Source: Yersinia bercovieri ATCC 43970
GTDB lineage: Bacteria > Pseudomonadota > Gammaproteobacteria > Enterobacterales > Enterobacteriaceae
DNA length: 64,000 bases
Assembly (NCBI RefSeq): GCF_013282745.1
Contig: NZ_CP054044.1
Location: 3,162,001-3,226,000, forward strand
Direction: 5' to 3'
Shown here: positions 38,193-46,608 of the stretch, piece by piece
Layout: every line of letters begins with the position of its first letter
Numbering within the stretch: the stretch's first letter is position 1
Made by a program: the position numbers and the translations under genes
Notes under the pieces: generated by a model
Told to the model about the DNA's origin: nothing
What the model saw: the letters and a program-made list of their open reading frames with translations, nothing else
Database searches by the model: none

Positions 38193-39200
38193 ATGTTGCC
38201 GCAGGATAGTCTTAAGCAGGAAGTTGTTGAATCTGTTAAAAAGTCACTAACCTTTGATATATTGTATCAAAGAATAAGGCCAGATATATCCAAGTTTATC
38301 GCTGTCACCTCAAAGTTGCCCTTAAGAAGCCTAGATGACTGGGAGCGTTTAATTAGAGAAGAGATTTTCTATTCACTTCAAAAATACAGTCAGAAACAAA
38401 GTGGCAATGAGATTCCCCAGGTCGGTTCACTCAAATGGATGGACTTATGTAACGCCGATGGTTTCAGGCGGGAGAGAGCATTAAGGACATTATCAGGTGG
38501 GGCACCGAATAGTTTTTTATTAGCTTTAGTTGTAAGAAAACTAAATGACTGGGTTCCCCAAGTAAGAGCTGCAGCTTGTGATGCACTGCCATTAATCGCT
38601 GAAAAATCTGACCCTGAATTTATTGTTGATGTCTTGTTTATAACACTGCCTTACTGGGATTCTTGGGGAAGAATGGGGAGTGTAGAGAAAGAAGCGTTGA
38701 TGAAAGTTATTTTAATGGAGAAAGTAACTGAGTCATTGAAAAAGCGCCTTCTAAAATCATCTTCAGGGCCTGTTTCTACAATATTTGTACAAGCTGGGCG
38801 AACAACCGCTTTAGACAACTTCATCGCTGAGATTGCAGAAACATCCATTCAACCCTCCCTACGAGCAAAAGCGTATCGTTGTCAGTTTGAAAGTAAATTT
38901 GTTTGGGCTGAGGGAATGACATGGCAGTGGGTTGACAAAGTAAACGGTATACGGCGACGCATTCCTGTTCTTAAAGAACGAATAATTTCTTCTACAACTC
39001 CCTTTATTGAGAATTTGAGGATGGCAACAACCGACCGCTCCCCTATGGTTCGACGTATAGCTGGTGCAATGCTTATAAAAGAACTGGATAATATTGGTGA
39101 TGAAGCATTTAAACTGGCAAATATACTTGCTTCTGATACATCCAAATCAGTAGCAGAGCGGGGGAAATATGCATTGACCGACTTAGAAAAATACGATTGA
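38193..39200 (+). CDS. HEAT-repeat-like protein, unknown function (island cargo)
   Basis: 335 residues, soluble, no signal or membrane helix. Alpha-helical repeats are suggested by RERALRTLSGGAPNSFLLALVV, RKLNDWVPQVRAAACDALPLIAE and DRSPMVRRIAGAMLIKELDN, typical of HEAT/ARM solenoids with the P-x-V-R-x-x-A pattern. No catalytic motif is visible. It is the only long island gene outside the integrase, transposase and DUF4225 module, and a candidate cargo function such as phage defence. That is inference; solenoids also act in many other roles. Confidence 0.6.
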   Translation: MLPQDSLKQEVVESVKKSLTFDILYQRIRPDISKFIAVTSKLPLRSLDDWERLIREEIFYSLQKYSQKQSGNEIPQVGSLKWMDLCNADGFRRERALRTLSGGAPNSFLLALVVRKLNDWVPQVRAAACDALPLIAEKSDPEFIVDVLFITLPYWDSWGRMGSVEKEALMKVILMEKVTESLKKRLLKSSSGPVSTIFVQAGRTTALDNFIAEIAETSIQPSLRAKAYRCQFESKFVWAEGMTWQWVDKVNGIRRRIPVLKERIISSTTPFIENLRMATTDRSPMVRRIAGAMLIKELDNIGDEAFKLANILASDTSKSVAERGKYALTDLEKYD

Positions 39201-39350
39201 CCATTTAATTGCAAATTATCTGTAACAGAGTCGATTGTATCGCTTGAGCGGGTTCTGGAAAAGTACACATTTAAAACCGGTAGCGTTCTGAGCAGTGGGT
39301 TTTGTAAGACATTTTGTCCGCTTCACGCCCTGAGACATTCGACAAGCTTT

Positions 39351-40589
39351 TTATGGCTTCAGTAAGGGCGAGTGTCGCGCTTCGAGAGCCAGCAAATATT
39401 TCGCTTCGTCGTAGCGGGTTCTGGTCTTCCAGCAGCGGTAAATGATCCTTATCCATTTAAACGCCAGAGCCCGGATTGCAGATTGGTGAGATTTTCCTTT
39501 TTCTCGCAGTCCCTGATAATAAAGTCTGGCCCAGTATGATGAGTTAACCGTCTTGGCAGCCCATTCAACAAAGGTCTGCCTGACGAACTTGGCACACTGC
39601 CATCGCCAGTGAACCCAGGATTTCTGGCCACTTCGTTCTGTCACCGGTGCAATACCTGCGTAGTTTTGAATTTCTTCAGCGCTGTTAAACCGGTCACGGT
39701 TATCACCAAGTGCAGCAAGCATCCGTGGGCCCATACACGGCCCCATGCCCGGAAGTGATTTGAACAGCCCCGCATCTGGCAATGTGTCAAACAGCGTTTC
39801 GATTCGTTCGTCATAGGTTTTGATGATTTCACTCACGACTTTAATTTGTGTCGCCAGTGCTGTTGCCATCAAAGCATTAGCCTCTATAACACTCGGGTCT
39901 GTAGTCAATGGGATCGCGTTATCAATACTCGCAACACGTTGCTCGGTAAGGGCCATTGCGCGGCCACCTTTGGCATTCAGAAAGTTGCGGATCGTGTCGC
40001 GCCTGGCTCGTTTCAGTTGTTGCAGACTGGGCCACCGGATAATCAGCTCACACAACAGTAAGCTACCCCTATGTGAGAACCACTCCAGTGGCTGAGGATA
40101 ATACTGTTTAAGCGTGTTGATTATCCGGTTCACAAAGCGTCGTTTATCTTCAACCAACTGACGACGTTGCTCAACCAGTTGCTGAAGTAAGCGAATATCC
40201 GCATTGTCGGGTTCAATAGCTTTTATCTTCTGGGGGTAACGCAGCATTAACTCTAATGCCAGCTCGGCATCCTGCGGATCATCTTTAGCGCCGCTGGGCG
40301 AGAAGGCTTGTCGGTAACGAGCCAGGGACAAAGCGTGGACGGGGAAAACGGTGATAAAGGGATATTTTTGAAGAGCATATACTACAGGGCCCTTCTTCAG
40401 TTCGAGAGCAATTGCGATTCTACCTTTTACTTTCTGGTGTAACTCAGTAAGCCAGGCATCAAGCGCTTCTGCTGTATGTTCAATCACATCGAATACGCGT
40501 TCACCGTTTTTAAACTGAACACAGACATCGTGTTTTTTATCAGCCCAGTCCAGACCAACGTGCGCAGCAAATTGATTAGTCACAGTCAT
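39351..40589 (-). CDS. IS110-family transposase
   Basis: 412 residues. The N-terminal RuvC-like DEDD domain starts HVGLDWADKKHDVCV (first Asp), has AIALELKKGPV (Glu) and SGAKDDPQDAELALELML (D-x-x-D). The C-terminal Tnp20 domain has SLPGMGPCMGPRMLAALGD and the conserved serine region in NYAGIAPVTERSGQKS. ATG 40589 follows AAAAGGAG. Longer frames upstream lack this site. These enzymes use a non-coding bridge/seek RNA from the element's own flank to choose targets. Confidence 0.92.
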   Translation of the reverse strand: MTVTNQFAAHVGLDWADKKHDVCVQFKNGERVFDVIEHTAEALDAWLTELHQKVKGRIAIALELKKGPVVYALQKYPFITVFPVHALSLARYRQAFSPSGAKDDPQDAELALELMLRYPQKIKAIEPDNADIRLLQQLVEQRRQLVEDKRRFVNRIINTLKQYYPQPLEWFSHRGSLLLCELIIRWPSLQQLKRARRDTIRNFLNAKGGRAMALTEQRVASIDNAIPLTTDPSVIEANALMATALATQIKVVSEIIKTYDERIETLFDTLPDAGLFKSLPGMGPCMGPRMLAALGDNRDRFNSAEEIQNYAGIAPVTERSGQKSWVHWRWQCAKFVRQTFVEWAAKTVNSSYWARLYYQGLREKGKSHQSAIRALAFKWIRIIYRCWKTRTRYDEAKYLLALEARHSPLLKP

Positions 40590-40840
40590 CACCAACTCCT
40601 TTTTATCGGGGATTGGTATGCATTCCACGCTCTTCGAAAGAAATATAGCCAGCAGTTTATCTGCATGCCCTGAGTATTCGTTAGCGAACGTGGAGCACCT
40701 ACTGGCTCGAAAGAAAAGCGGCGATCATCACGTGATTCTCGCTCAATATTCGTAACCAGTAAGCGCATACCCTGAATCACTTCAAAGTGTAATTCTCAGG
40801 GACCGAATGACTATACCTCGCTCATAGCTGACGGTCAGAT
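40590..40840 (-). ncRNA. Candidate bridge RNA region of the IS110 element
   Basis: A non-coding stretch of about 250 bp precedes the transposase gene, where IS110-group elements encode their bridge (seek) RNA. A hairpin is visible at about 40720-40741 (GCGA-TC-ATCAC / GTGAT-TC-TCGC). Two related stretches, CTCTTCGAAAGAAAT and TGGCTCGAAAGAAAAG, also lie here. The RNA's ends and guide loops were not resolved. Confidence 0.35.
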
Positions 40841-40843
40841 TGA

Positions 40844-41125
40844 GTAGCTATTCGTTATGATATTGATGATGAGTTCGGAATATATTTTGACTTATATAAA
40901 CCCTACATTTCGCTGATCGGTTGGTCTTTTGGCATGAACGCGGGTTTTTCAGGGCATCGGATTGAACTTGGTGCCAGCTTATCTAATGGAGGAGGGGATT
41001 CGAATAAAAATTGTCGAATTACCTTGTTTGATATTAACGGTAATATGTTCCTATCTGCAAATGATGCAAAGATAGAAAATGGTAATAAGTTCTGTCTTAC
41101 GGTAACTGTCGGATTTTATAAGTAG
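40844..41125 (+). pseudogene. 3' fragment of an unknown gene
   Basis: An open frame after an in-frame TGA encodes VAIRYDIDDEFGIYFDLYKP, then ISLIGWSFGMNAGFSGHRIELGASL and a tail ending VTVGFYK. It is beta-rich with repeated Gly and aromatic residues and has no usual start (ATG 40934 would be internal). No family recognised. It abuts the IS element, which may have cut the gene. Confidence 0.4.
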
Positions 41126-41220
41126 TCATCTTTGGTATCTTCAACTGCTGAGCGAAAGATGAACCAGGCTATCAGACCAATAACTGCCAAAATTGCGATC
41201 ACAATCAGTAACGTTTTCAA
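41116..41220 (-). CDS. Possible small single-pass membrane protein
   Basis: 34 residues from a TTG codon: MKTLLIVIAILAVIGLIAW then FIFRSAVEDTKDDYL. One strong membrane helix and an acidic C-terminus. AAGGGG lies 8 bases before the TTG; a GTG two codons earlier is also possible. No known family, and too short to judge further. Confidence 0.4.
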   Translation of the reverse strand: MKTLLIVIAILAVIGLIAWFIFRSAVEDTKDDYL

Positions 41221-41561
41221 GTACACAGCCCCTTCTTTTAAGAATAAGCAATCCTCACCGCAACACAGAATGTAATCAAATTGTTTGTGACGATCAATTT
41301 CTTGAGATTGATCGTTGAAAACGATCATTGTGGCTTAATTGACCACTGAAATACAAAGCCGGGCTTAATTGTCCGGTCTATTCAGTCAGTCTACGGGTAT
41401 AACTCCCTAACTGTAATAACCCGTGTTTATAAATCCTTACACCTGTATTTGATGGGGATGGCCGTACAAAAAAACACGATAAGAATATAACTATATGTTA
41501 CTTAACATTAAAATTGATATTCATCGACCAACGGTTTATTTTCTGGTATATAGACTAAGGA
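41221..41561. other. Intergenic region in the island
   Basis: About 340 bp, AT-rich. It contains the upstream region of the small convergent membrane-protein gene. AAGGATGAAAAGGA lies near its start. No gene seen. Confidence 0.35.
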
Positions 41562-41906
41562 ATGTCAATCGTTTTTAAGGATGAAAAGGAAATGAGAGTA
41601 AGCGAGGAAGCACTGTTAAGCTCTGGCTTCAGTCATACAGATCTTCAGAAAATTAAAAATAACGTAGAAAGCTATGGCGGAACCCTTGAAGAAGCCATTC
41701 AAGATCTAGCTAATCGCTTCCGGGCTCTGACCTGGGTAGCCACGGGATGTGTATTGGTTTTTATTTTTTTGGTTATATTCAGCTCAACGATAAAAATCGT
41801 GGCCGGGGGCCTATCTTTTCTTTTAGGCATATCCATTATGATGTTTGCTCAACCACCAGTACTTACTTATAAGTCCTGGCGATTCTGGAGAGCCAACCGA
41901 AATTAA
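41562..41906 (+). CDS. Small two-helix membrane protein, possible immunity protein
   Basis: 114 residues, or 105 from the internal ATG 41592, which has AAAAGGA upstream. A charged helical N-terminus (EEALLSSGFSHTDLQKIKNNVESYGGTLEEAIQDLANRF) is followed by two membrane helices (WVATGCVLVFIFLVIFSS and VAGGLSFLLGISIMMFA). It ends four bases inside the convergent DUF4225-type gene. Convergent orientation and membrane helices resemble immunity genes of pore-forming colicins. No family recognised. Confidence 0.55.
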   Translation: MSIVFKDEKEMRVSEEALLSSGFSHTDLQKIKNNVESYGGTLEEAIQDLANRFRALTWVATGCVLVFIFLVIFSSTIKIVAGGLSFLLGISIMMFAQPPVLTYKSWRFWRANRN

Positions 41907-42724
41907 TGTGACGGGTCATTTGTGGAAAGCAGATCGAAAATCACTTTAGCCTTTACACCATAGCCCACTATTTTCATCGTCAGTTTGGGGCGACTTATCG
42001 TTTCAACCTTACGATAGTAGTCCCGAGGTATCCACCGGAATAATCGCCAAGCCCCCGGTTTAATCGCAAGTCCGAAAATGCTATATACGCTAGCACCTAG
42101 CGTTGTTGCGTTATAAAAAGCCAGTCCAGACTCCGGCCTGAACCCCATAAACTGAGCTATCTCCATAGCCCCATCAGCAAAAATACCTTGAGATGGCGAG
42201 TTTTCTCCATAAGATGAATGGTTGATAATTTCTTTTGAGATTCCATTGAAACCATCAACAATGAGCGTGGCCCCCGCTAAAACCCCTACTGGATTCATCG
42301 TCGAAATCATTATAAATCCGCCGAATAGAGCAGCACCGGAAACAACAATATGTACAGCTGAAATAACATACCCAACAATTTTGTTATTTTCCCGGACGAA
42401 CTCCACTTTGGCGTAAAGTTTCGCGGTTTTCAGCCGCAACATCTGGTCCTGTGCCTGAAGGTTTTCCGTCTCCACTCTCAGATTTTGTATGCAGGTCATA
42501 CACTCTTCGTCCGATGTAGCACGCCGCGCGGCAGCGAACTGTTGCTCAACAACTTCCTTTATTTCCTGGATAAAATTTATCCGGGTCAGACTATCACTAA
42601 GGTGGGAAGCGGACAGCGTGTTCGCGATATTAATTAGCTTACGGGCCTCCAGGTTCACCATCGTTTCTGACCAGCTTGTAATCCTGCCACCTGACCGCAT
42701 CCTTGAAAGCAACGTCGCATCCAT
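41903..42724 (-). CDS. DUF4225-type membrane protein, possible pore-forming toxin
   Basis: 273 residues. The N-terminal ~120 residues are helical and charged with two cysteines (EECMTCIQNL). A hydrophobic hairpin follows at about residues 115-165 (IVGYVISAVHIVVSGAALFGGFIMIS, then VGVLAGATLIVDGFNGI); GATLIVDGFNGISKEI resembles the conserved core of DUF4225. A third hydrophobic stretch (LAFYNATTLGASVYSIFGLAI) and a basic C-terminus follow. No signal peptide. The helical hairpin plus convergent membrane partner suggests a colicin-like or secreted pore-former, but no receptor or translocation domain is attached. Confidence 0.6.
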   Translation of the reverse strand: MDATLLSRMRSGGRITSWSETMVNLEARKLINIANTLSASHLSDSLTRINFIQEIKEVVEQQFAAARRATSDEECMTCIQNLRVETENLQAQDQMLRLKTAKLYAKVEFVRENNKIVGYVISAVHIVVSGAALFGGFIMISTMNPVGVLAGATLIVDGFNGISKEIINHSSYGENSPSQGIFADGAMEIAQFMGFRPESGLAFYNATTLGASVYSIFGLAIKPGAWRLFRWIPRDYYRKVETISRPKLTMKIVGYGVKAKVIFDLLSTNDPSH

Positions 42725-42745
42725 TTCTTTATCTCCCTGTGTTTA

Positions 42746-42967
42746 TTGACTCATCCGATAATACGACATTGTTTTTCGTTCAAGCATATTGGGTTTTATC
42801 TGGTTACTCCTAATGATTTAAGCTCCGAATATTCTGAAAATAGAGTGATATTATGGACGCGGCCCGAAAGACTGCGTACCAGTCATATTAAGTTGATTGA
42901 GGTTTATACGGGGGTGGGGGGCATGGATAGTAGCATCGATACGCATTTATACATCAAAGGTACCTGA
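42746..42967 (+). pseudogene. 3' fragment of an unknown gene
   Basis: A short frame with TTG as the only early start encodes SSEYSENRVILWTRPERLRT and SHIKLIEVYTGVGGMDSSID, ending IKGT. Its regular composition suggests a real gene's C-terminus. It lies between the DUF4225-type gene and the right repeat. No family recognised. Confidence 0.35.
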
Positions 42968-43170
42968 TATTGAGTAGCCGGTAGCACCGTAAGAGTAAAA
43001 TTCAAACTGGGCTTAATTGTTCGGTTTAAATTAGGATGTTTTATCCAAGATATTGTTCCTAACTTGCGGCATGAGAATGCGGTAACTTATTGATTGTTTT
43101 GGTGGGTTATCAATGCCCATGTTAGGATGATTCTGGCTAACCTATTGATTTAAATCAAATTAACGCGGAT

Positions 43171-43311
43171 TTTAAAATCCCTCGGCTTATGGCTGTGCGG
43201 GTTCAAGTCCCGCCCCGGGCACCATGGAAAATATTCTAAGTAAAACAAAGTAGTATGAGTATGTCGTTAACCGCCGAGAGGCGGTTTTTTTGTGCCTGAA
43301 ATCACCTTTCA
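43171..43311 (+). repeat. attR: right 141-bp direct repeat
   Basis: Identical to 36077-36217. It holds the tRNA-Leu 3' part without the 5' half, so it is a tRNA fragment, followed by a second copy of the tRNA terminator. It marks the right island boundary. Confidence 0.93.
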
Positions 43312-43396
43312 TAATATCTGGGGATGGCACAAAGATAAGGTGGCACTATTACTCATTAGGTAATGAGTACCACGCTTAATATCAACAGGTGGATAA

Positions 43397-44002
43397 TTAC
43401 ATACCCGGTGCTGCACTTTCATGTTGGGCTTCAGGTGTCGGTTTTACACCCAGTGATCGACGGAAATCAGTAAGAGACATACAAGCGCATATCTCCCCAT
43501 CCTTATTGATGCAAGCCACTTGAGCATAATCTGTTAGCCCCAGTCCTCCTGAACCACCAGGATTACCGCCTTTTTTAAATGCAATAAATGCTTTGACATA
43601 AAGAATAAAAGCTCTTATGCCTTTACCATTATTGAGAATTTCATCTAGGACGATGCCGGTTCTACCGGAGAAGTAGGTTTGTGCCCAGAGTTCAAATTGT
43701 CCCGGATTAAGCAGACCACCGTATATTAGGAAGTGGTGGCTATCAAACGCGGACAATGTATTTTTAGCTTGGTCATAATTTATAAATTTTTCTTTTTCAG
43801 AGTCTAGATCGGCTTTACTTCTTTTAAATTCAATTAATACCCACTTATTACCCTGAGCAAATATATTGTCACCGGCTTTTTCGTGGTTGCCATCTAATGG
43901 GGCTATAGCTGCGGTTTTACTTAAATATTTAGCCACGAAGTAGTATTCAACGGTTTTTTCCCACCATATCATGGAGCCGGTGGTGTTATCTTGCCCGGAC
44001 AT
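43397..44002 (-). CDS. Putative PD-(D/E)XK nuclease-like protein
   Basis: 201 residues, no signal peptide. The order Glu19 (WWEKTVEYYFV), Asp45 (KAGDNIFAQG) and Glu58-x-Lys60 (WVLIEFKRS) fits a PD-(D/E)XK nuclease core: helix Glu, then D and ExK on adjoining strands. A glycine-rich linker (GGNPGGSGGLG, about 150) precedes a ~45-residue tail with cysteines. It lies just outside attR, downstream of a small helical gene on the same strand. Function unknown; a restriction, defence or toxin nuclease is plausible. Confidence 0.5.
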   Translation of the reverse strand: MSGQDNTTGSMIWWEKTVEYYFVAKYLSKTAAIAPLDGNHEKAGDNIFAQGNKWVLIEFKRSKADLDSEKEKFINYDQAKNTLSAFDSHHFLIYGGLLNPGQFELWAQTYFSGRTGIVLDEILNNGKGIRAFILYVKAFIAFKKGGNPGGSGGLGLTDYAQVACINKDGEICACMSLTDFRRSLGVKPTPEAQHESAAPGM

Positions 44003-44093
44003 TACAACTCCTATTGTTGCTATCTGGATGATAAATATAGCTATTCAGCGCCTAGAGATAAACCAAGATAGCCCTCAATAAGAGGGCTAACTA

Positions 44094-44354
44094 TTAGCGG
44101 TTGGCTTTATCATCAGCCTCATCGATCAAGCCATTAGCTATCTTGCTGGCATCAAGATAGCGTGCGGTACCTAAGATTTCGTTAAGTGTCCCGCGGACAC
44201 TCGATAGAAATTGATCGTTATCGGACTCATTAGCGCATTCAACCATTAATGCGATAAGCAAAGCTTCATGGGCGATCAAATGATCTTCACCAGGTAAGTT
44301 TGCATCGGGTCCACCTTGCTGAGCGCGAACAGATGTTTGATTAAGTGATGACAT
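44094..44354 (-). CDS. Small helical protein upstream of the nuclease-like gene
   Basis: 86 residues. A disordered N-terminus (SLNQTSVRAQQGGPDANLPG) is followed by two acidic helices (HLIAHEALLIALMVECANES and the region DASKIANGLIDEADDK). No family recognised. It is first in a two-gene unit with the nuclease-like protein, 91 bp apart. It has AAGGAG upstream of ATG 44354. It may be a partner or regulator. Confidence 0.55.
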   Translation of the reverse strand: MSSLNQTSVRAQQGGPDANLPGEDHLIAHEALLIALMVECANESDNDQFLSSVRGTLNEILGTARYLDASKIANGLIDEADDKANR

Positions 44355-44527
44355 AAAACTCCTTATTTAATAATTGAATAACCACCTATCCACTATAACG
44401 GGGTTTCTAGTTATTGCTATGACAGATGAATTAACTGTCATGGAAGCCATAACAGATAATGTAGCGGTTATGCATAATCCCTTAATTTATCGGCGTTATT
44501 TCAGCATTGTGCCATCAAATAGTTATC

Positions 44528-46087
44528 TCACTTTACTGGCCGATAGATTCGTACCGCCGCTGTCAGGCGCAGGGTACGGTGGGCCAGCTCTTCCGCTGCG
44601 CCGGCATACTGTTCAACCATGGCGGCATTCTGATGTGTCATTTGGTCTAACTGGCCAATCGATTGGCTAATTTGGCCAAGTGCTTGTGTCTGTTCATGGG
44701 TTGAGGTGCTGATCTCACTGATTAAGGTTGAGACCTGACCTGCCTGCTTGACGATATTGTCCATGGTGGCACCGGCATTTTGTACCAGTGCGCTGCCATC
44801 GCGAACCCGCTCTACACTGGTTTCAATTAAGTGCTTAATCTCTTTGGCTGCTGTTGATGAGCGCTGTGCCAGGTGACGAACCTCACTGGCGACCACCGCA
44901 AATCCCCGGCCTTGCTCTCCGGCCCGAGCGGCTTCAACCGCGGCATTGAGTGCCAGAATATTGGTCTGGAAGGCGATGCCTTCAATCACACTAATGATGT
45001 CGACAATACGATGGCTGGAGTCATTAATCGTCCCCATGGTTTCAATCACCTGGTGCATTAACTCGCTGCCTTGTTCCGCAGCATGACTGCTCATCGCTGC
45101 CAGCGAGGTGGTTTCATTGGCGCTATTGGCACTGTTTTGCACGGTTGCCACTAATTGTTCAGTCGCGCTGACGATGTGTTGCAAGTTAGCCGTCGCTTGT
45201 TCAGTGCGGACTTTTAACTCCCGATTTCCTGCGGCTATTTCACTGCTAGCGGTATTAATGCCATCAACCTGACCACTAACATCATCGGTTAATGAGCGGA
45301 GATTTAGCCCCAATTGATTCACGCTACGCATCAGATAGCCTATCTCATCGACGCGGTTTAGCTGCACATAGTCACCAGCTTGCCCGGAAGAGACATCTTG
45401 TGCTTGCTGCAAAATCGCGGCAATCGGGCGGGCGACCTGGCGCTCCAGCCACAATGCGGTGATGATGCTGCTGGCAAGGGTAACCGCACCCAGTATCACT
45501 AGCGGTGAACCTGTCATACCCATTACGCCCGCAGCGACAGTCGGTAGCAGCGCCGCGGTCAGTAATGCACCGCGCAAACGCCATCGTAATGACAGCGTTT
45601 GGAACAGTGACATCCATGAGAGCCAGCCAGAGCGTACAATCAATCCACGATATAGCCTGATGTGGCGCTGCCTGGCCTTGCCGGAGTTAAAATCAGCGTA
45701 CAGGGCTTCTGCTTGCTTAACCTCTTCACGGGTCGGCGCGATGCGCACGGAGATATAACCGGTCAAGCGACCATTATGGCGTAGCGGGGTGGCATTAGCG
45801 CGTACCCAATAATAGTCGCCATTCTGACGGCGGTTTTTCACTAGTGATGACCAGGAAAGCCCGGCATTCAGGGTCTGCCACATATCGGCAAAAGCGGCTG
45901 GTGGCATATCAGGGTGCCGCACAATATTGTGTGGTTGACCAAGTAAATCCTGATATTCAAAACCACTGGCGCGAACAAATGCGGCGTTAGCATAGGCGAT
46001 GTTGCCGTGCGTATCGGTAGTCGATTGCAAGGTGGTATCGCGATCAATGGGATACTCCTGCCGACTGACAGGCTTGTTCACTCTCAT
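44528..46087 (-). CDS. aer: Aerotaxis receptor Aer
   Basis: 519 residues from [15 protein letters not shown]. An N-terminal PAS domain (about 20-120) binds FAD and senses redox: [36 protein letters not shown] and [14 protein letters not shown] match E. coli Aer. Two adjoining membrane helices (about 170-215), HAMP, and a chemoreceptor signalling domain with [19 protein letters not shown] follow. It has no periplasmic domain. An upstream ATG (46138) gives 17 unmatched residues. A strong sigma-28 promoter lies 62 bp upstream. Confidence 0.95.
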   Translation of the reverse strand: MRVNKPVSRQEYPIDRDTTLQSTTDTHGNIAYANAAFVRASGFEYQDLLGQPHNIVRHPDMPPAAFADMWQTLNAGLSWSSLVKNRRQNGDYYWVRANATPLRHNGRLTGYISVRIAPTREEVKQAEALYADFNSGKARQRHIRLYRGLIVRSGWLSWMSLFQTLSLRWRLRGALLTAALLPTVAAGVMGMTGSPLVILGAVTLASSIITALWLERQVARPIAAILQQAQDVSSGQAGDYVQLNRVDEIGYLMRSVNQLGLNLRSLTDDVSGQVDGINTASSEIAAGNRELKVRTEQATANLQHIVSATEQLVATVQNSANSANETTSLAAMSSHAAEQGSELMHQVIETMGTINDSSHRIVDIISVIEGIAFQTNILALNAAVEAARAGEQGRGFAVVASEVRHLAQRSSTAAKEIKHLIETSVERVRDGSALVQNAGATMDNIVKQAGQVSTLISEISTSTHEQTQALGQISQSIGQLDQMTHQNAAMVEQYAGAAEELAHRTLRLTAAVRIYRPVK

Positions 46088-46148
46088 AATAACCTCAGTA
46101 AATTGGGGGAGTTCCCGAATAACAGATGAAGACAACAATTGCTTAGGG

Positions 46149-46175
46149 TAATCGGCCCGATAAGATAAAACTTTA
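46149..46175 (-). promoter_or_regulatory. Sigma-28 promoter of aer
   Basis: On the minus strand TAAAGTTT, with 15 bases between TAAA (46172-46175) and GCCGATTA (46149-46156). Consensus TAAAGTTT-N11-GCCGATAA: the -35 and the spacing are perfect and the -10 matches 7 of 8. It puts aer under FliA control. Confidence 0.88.
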
Positions 46176-46608
46176 TACTTTTATTCATTAATTTATTAAT
46201 GCCCAATGTTAGTGCTGATTATTAGTGCTTCTGCACTTATTTGGAGCATTTTTATATTCTGTTGACGAATGGTTAGATGAGTTTACTTTTTGTTTAAAAT
46301 TTAAGACGTGCCATTTTTAAAATAGATTTTTTTGTTAAAGTTTTAAGTATCAATGAGTTGTATTTATGTGTTTTGATGATACTAACCATCAATTGATGAG
46401 TTTATTGAATGAATTGGCTAATGTGATTTTATTGCCTCATTTTATGAGGTTAATAGGCGCTATTTTACTGAAAAGTTAAAAAATATCACGTTTAGATGGT
46501 TTTTATTTACAATGTTTATCAAATATGAAGTTCACAATAACTATTTGTTACAGCTAATTTAATCAGTGTGCGTTATAACTTCCGCCATCAATTGAGAGTG
46601 ATGGATGA
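46176..46608. other. AT-rich intergenic region upstream of aer
   Basis: About 430 bp, very AT-rich, no coding frame or recognisable element seen. Confidence 0.4.

Larger units (their letters stand above)
39201..40840 (-). mobile_element. IS110-family insertion sequence (ends approximate)
   Basis: It contains the DEDD-type transposase gene plus flanking non-coding DNA: about 150 bp after the gene and about 250 bp before it. Exact ends could not be fixed, because IS110 elements lack clear terminal inverted repeats and target duplications. The limits given are the neighbouring coding sequences. Confidence 0.55.
36077..43311. mobile_element. tRNA-Leu genomic island of about 7.1 kb
   Basis: Bounded by the two identical 141-bp repeats. 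Contents: a frameshifted tyrosine integrase next to the tRNA and transcribed toward it, an excisionase-like DUF4224 gene, a phage virion-gene fragment, a HEAT-like protein, an IS110-family element, two gene fragments, a DUF4225-type membrane protein and a convergent small membrane protein. The layout is that of a prophage-derived or P4-like element that has lost most phage genes and probably its own mobility. Confidence 0.9.

Noticed and set aside
43171..43221. Possible second tRNA-Leu gene
   Set aside because: It lacks the whole 5' half (acceptor and D arm). It is the tRNA tail carried in the right attachment repeat.
44374..44670. 98-codon plus-strand frame overlapping the end of aer
   Set aside because: Most of it is antisense to the conserved chemoreceptor tail, and the rest has no coding signal.
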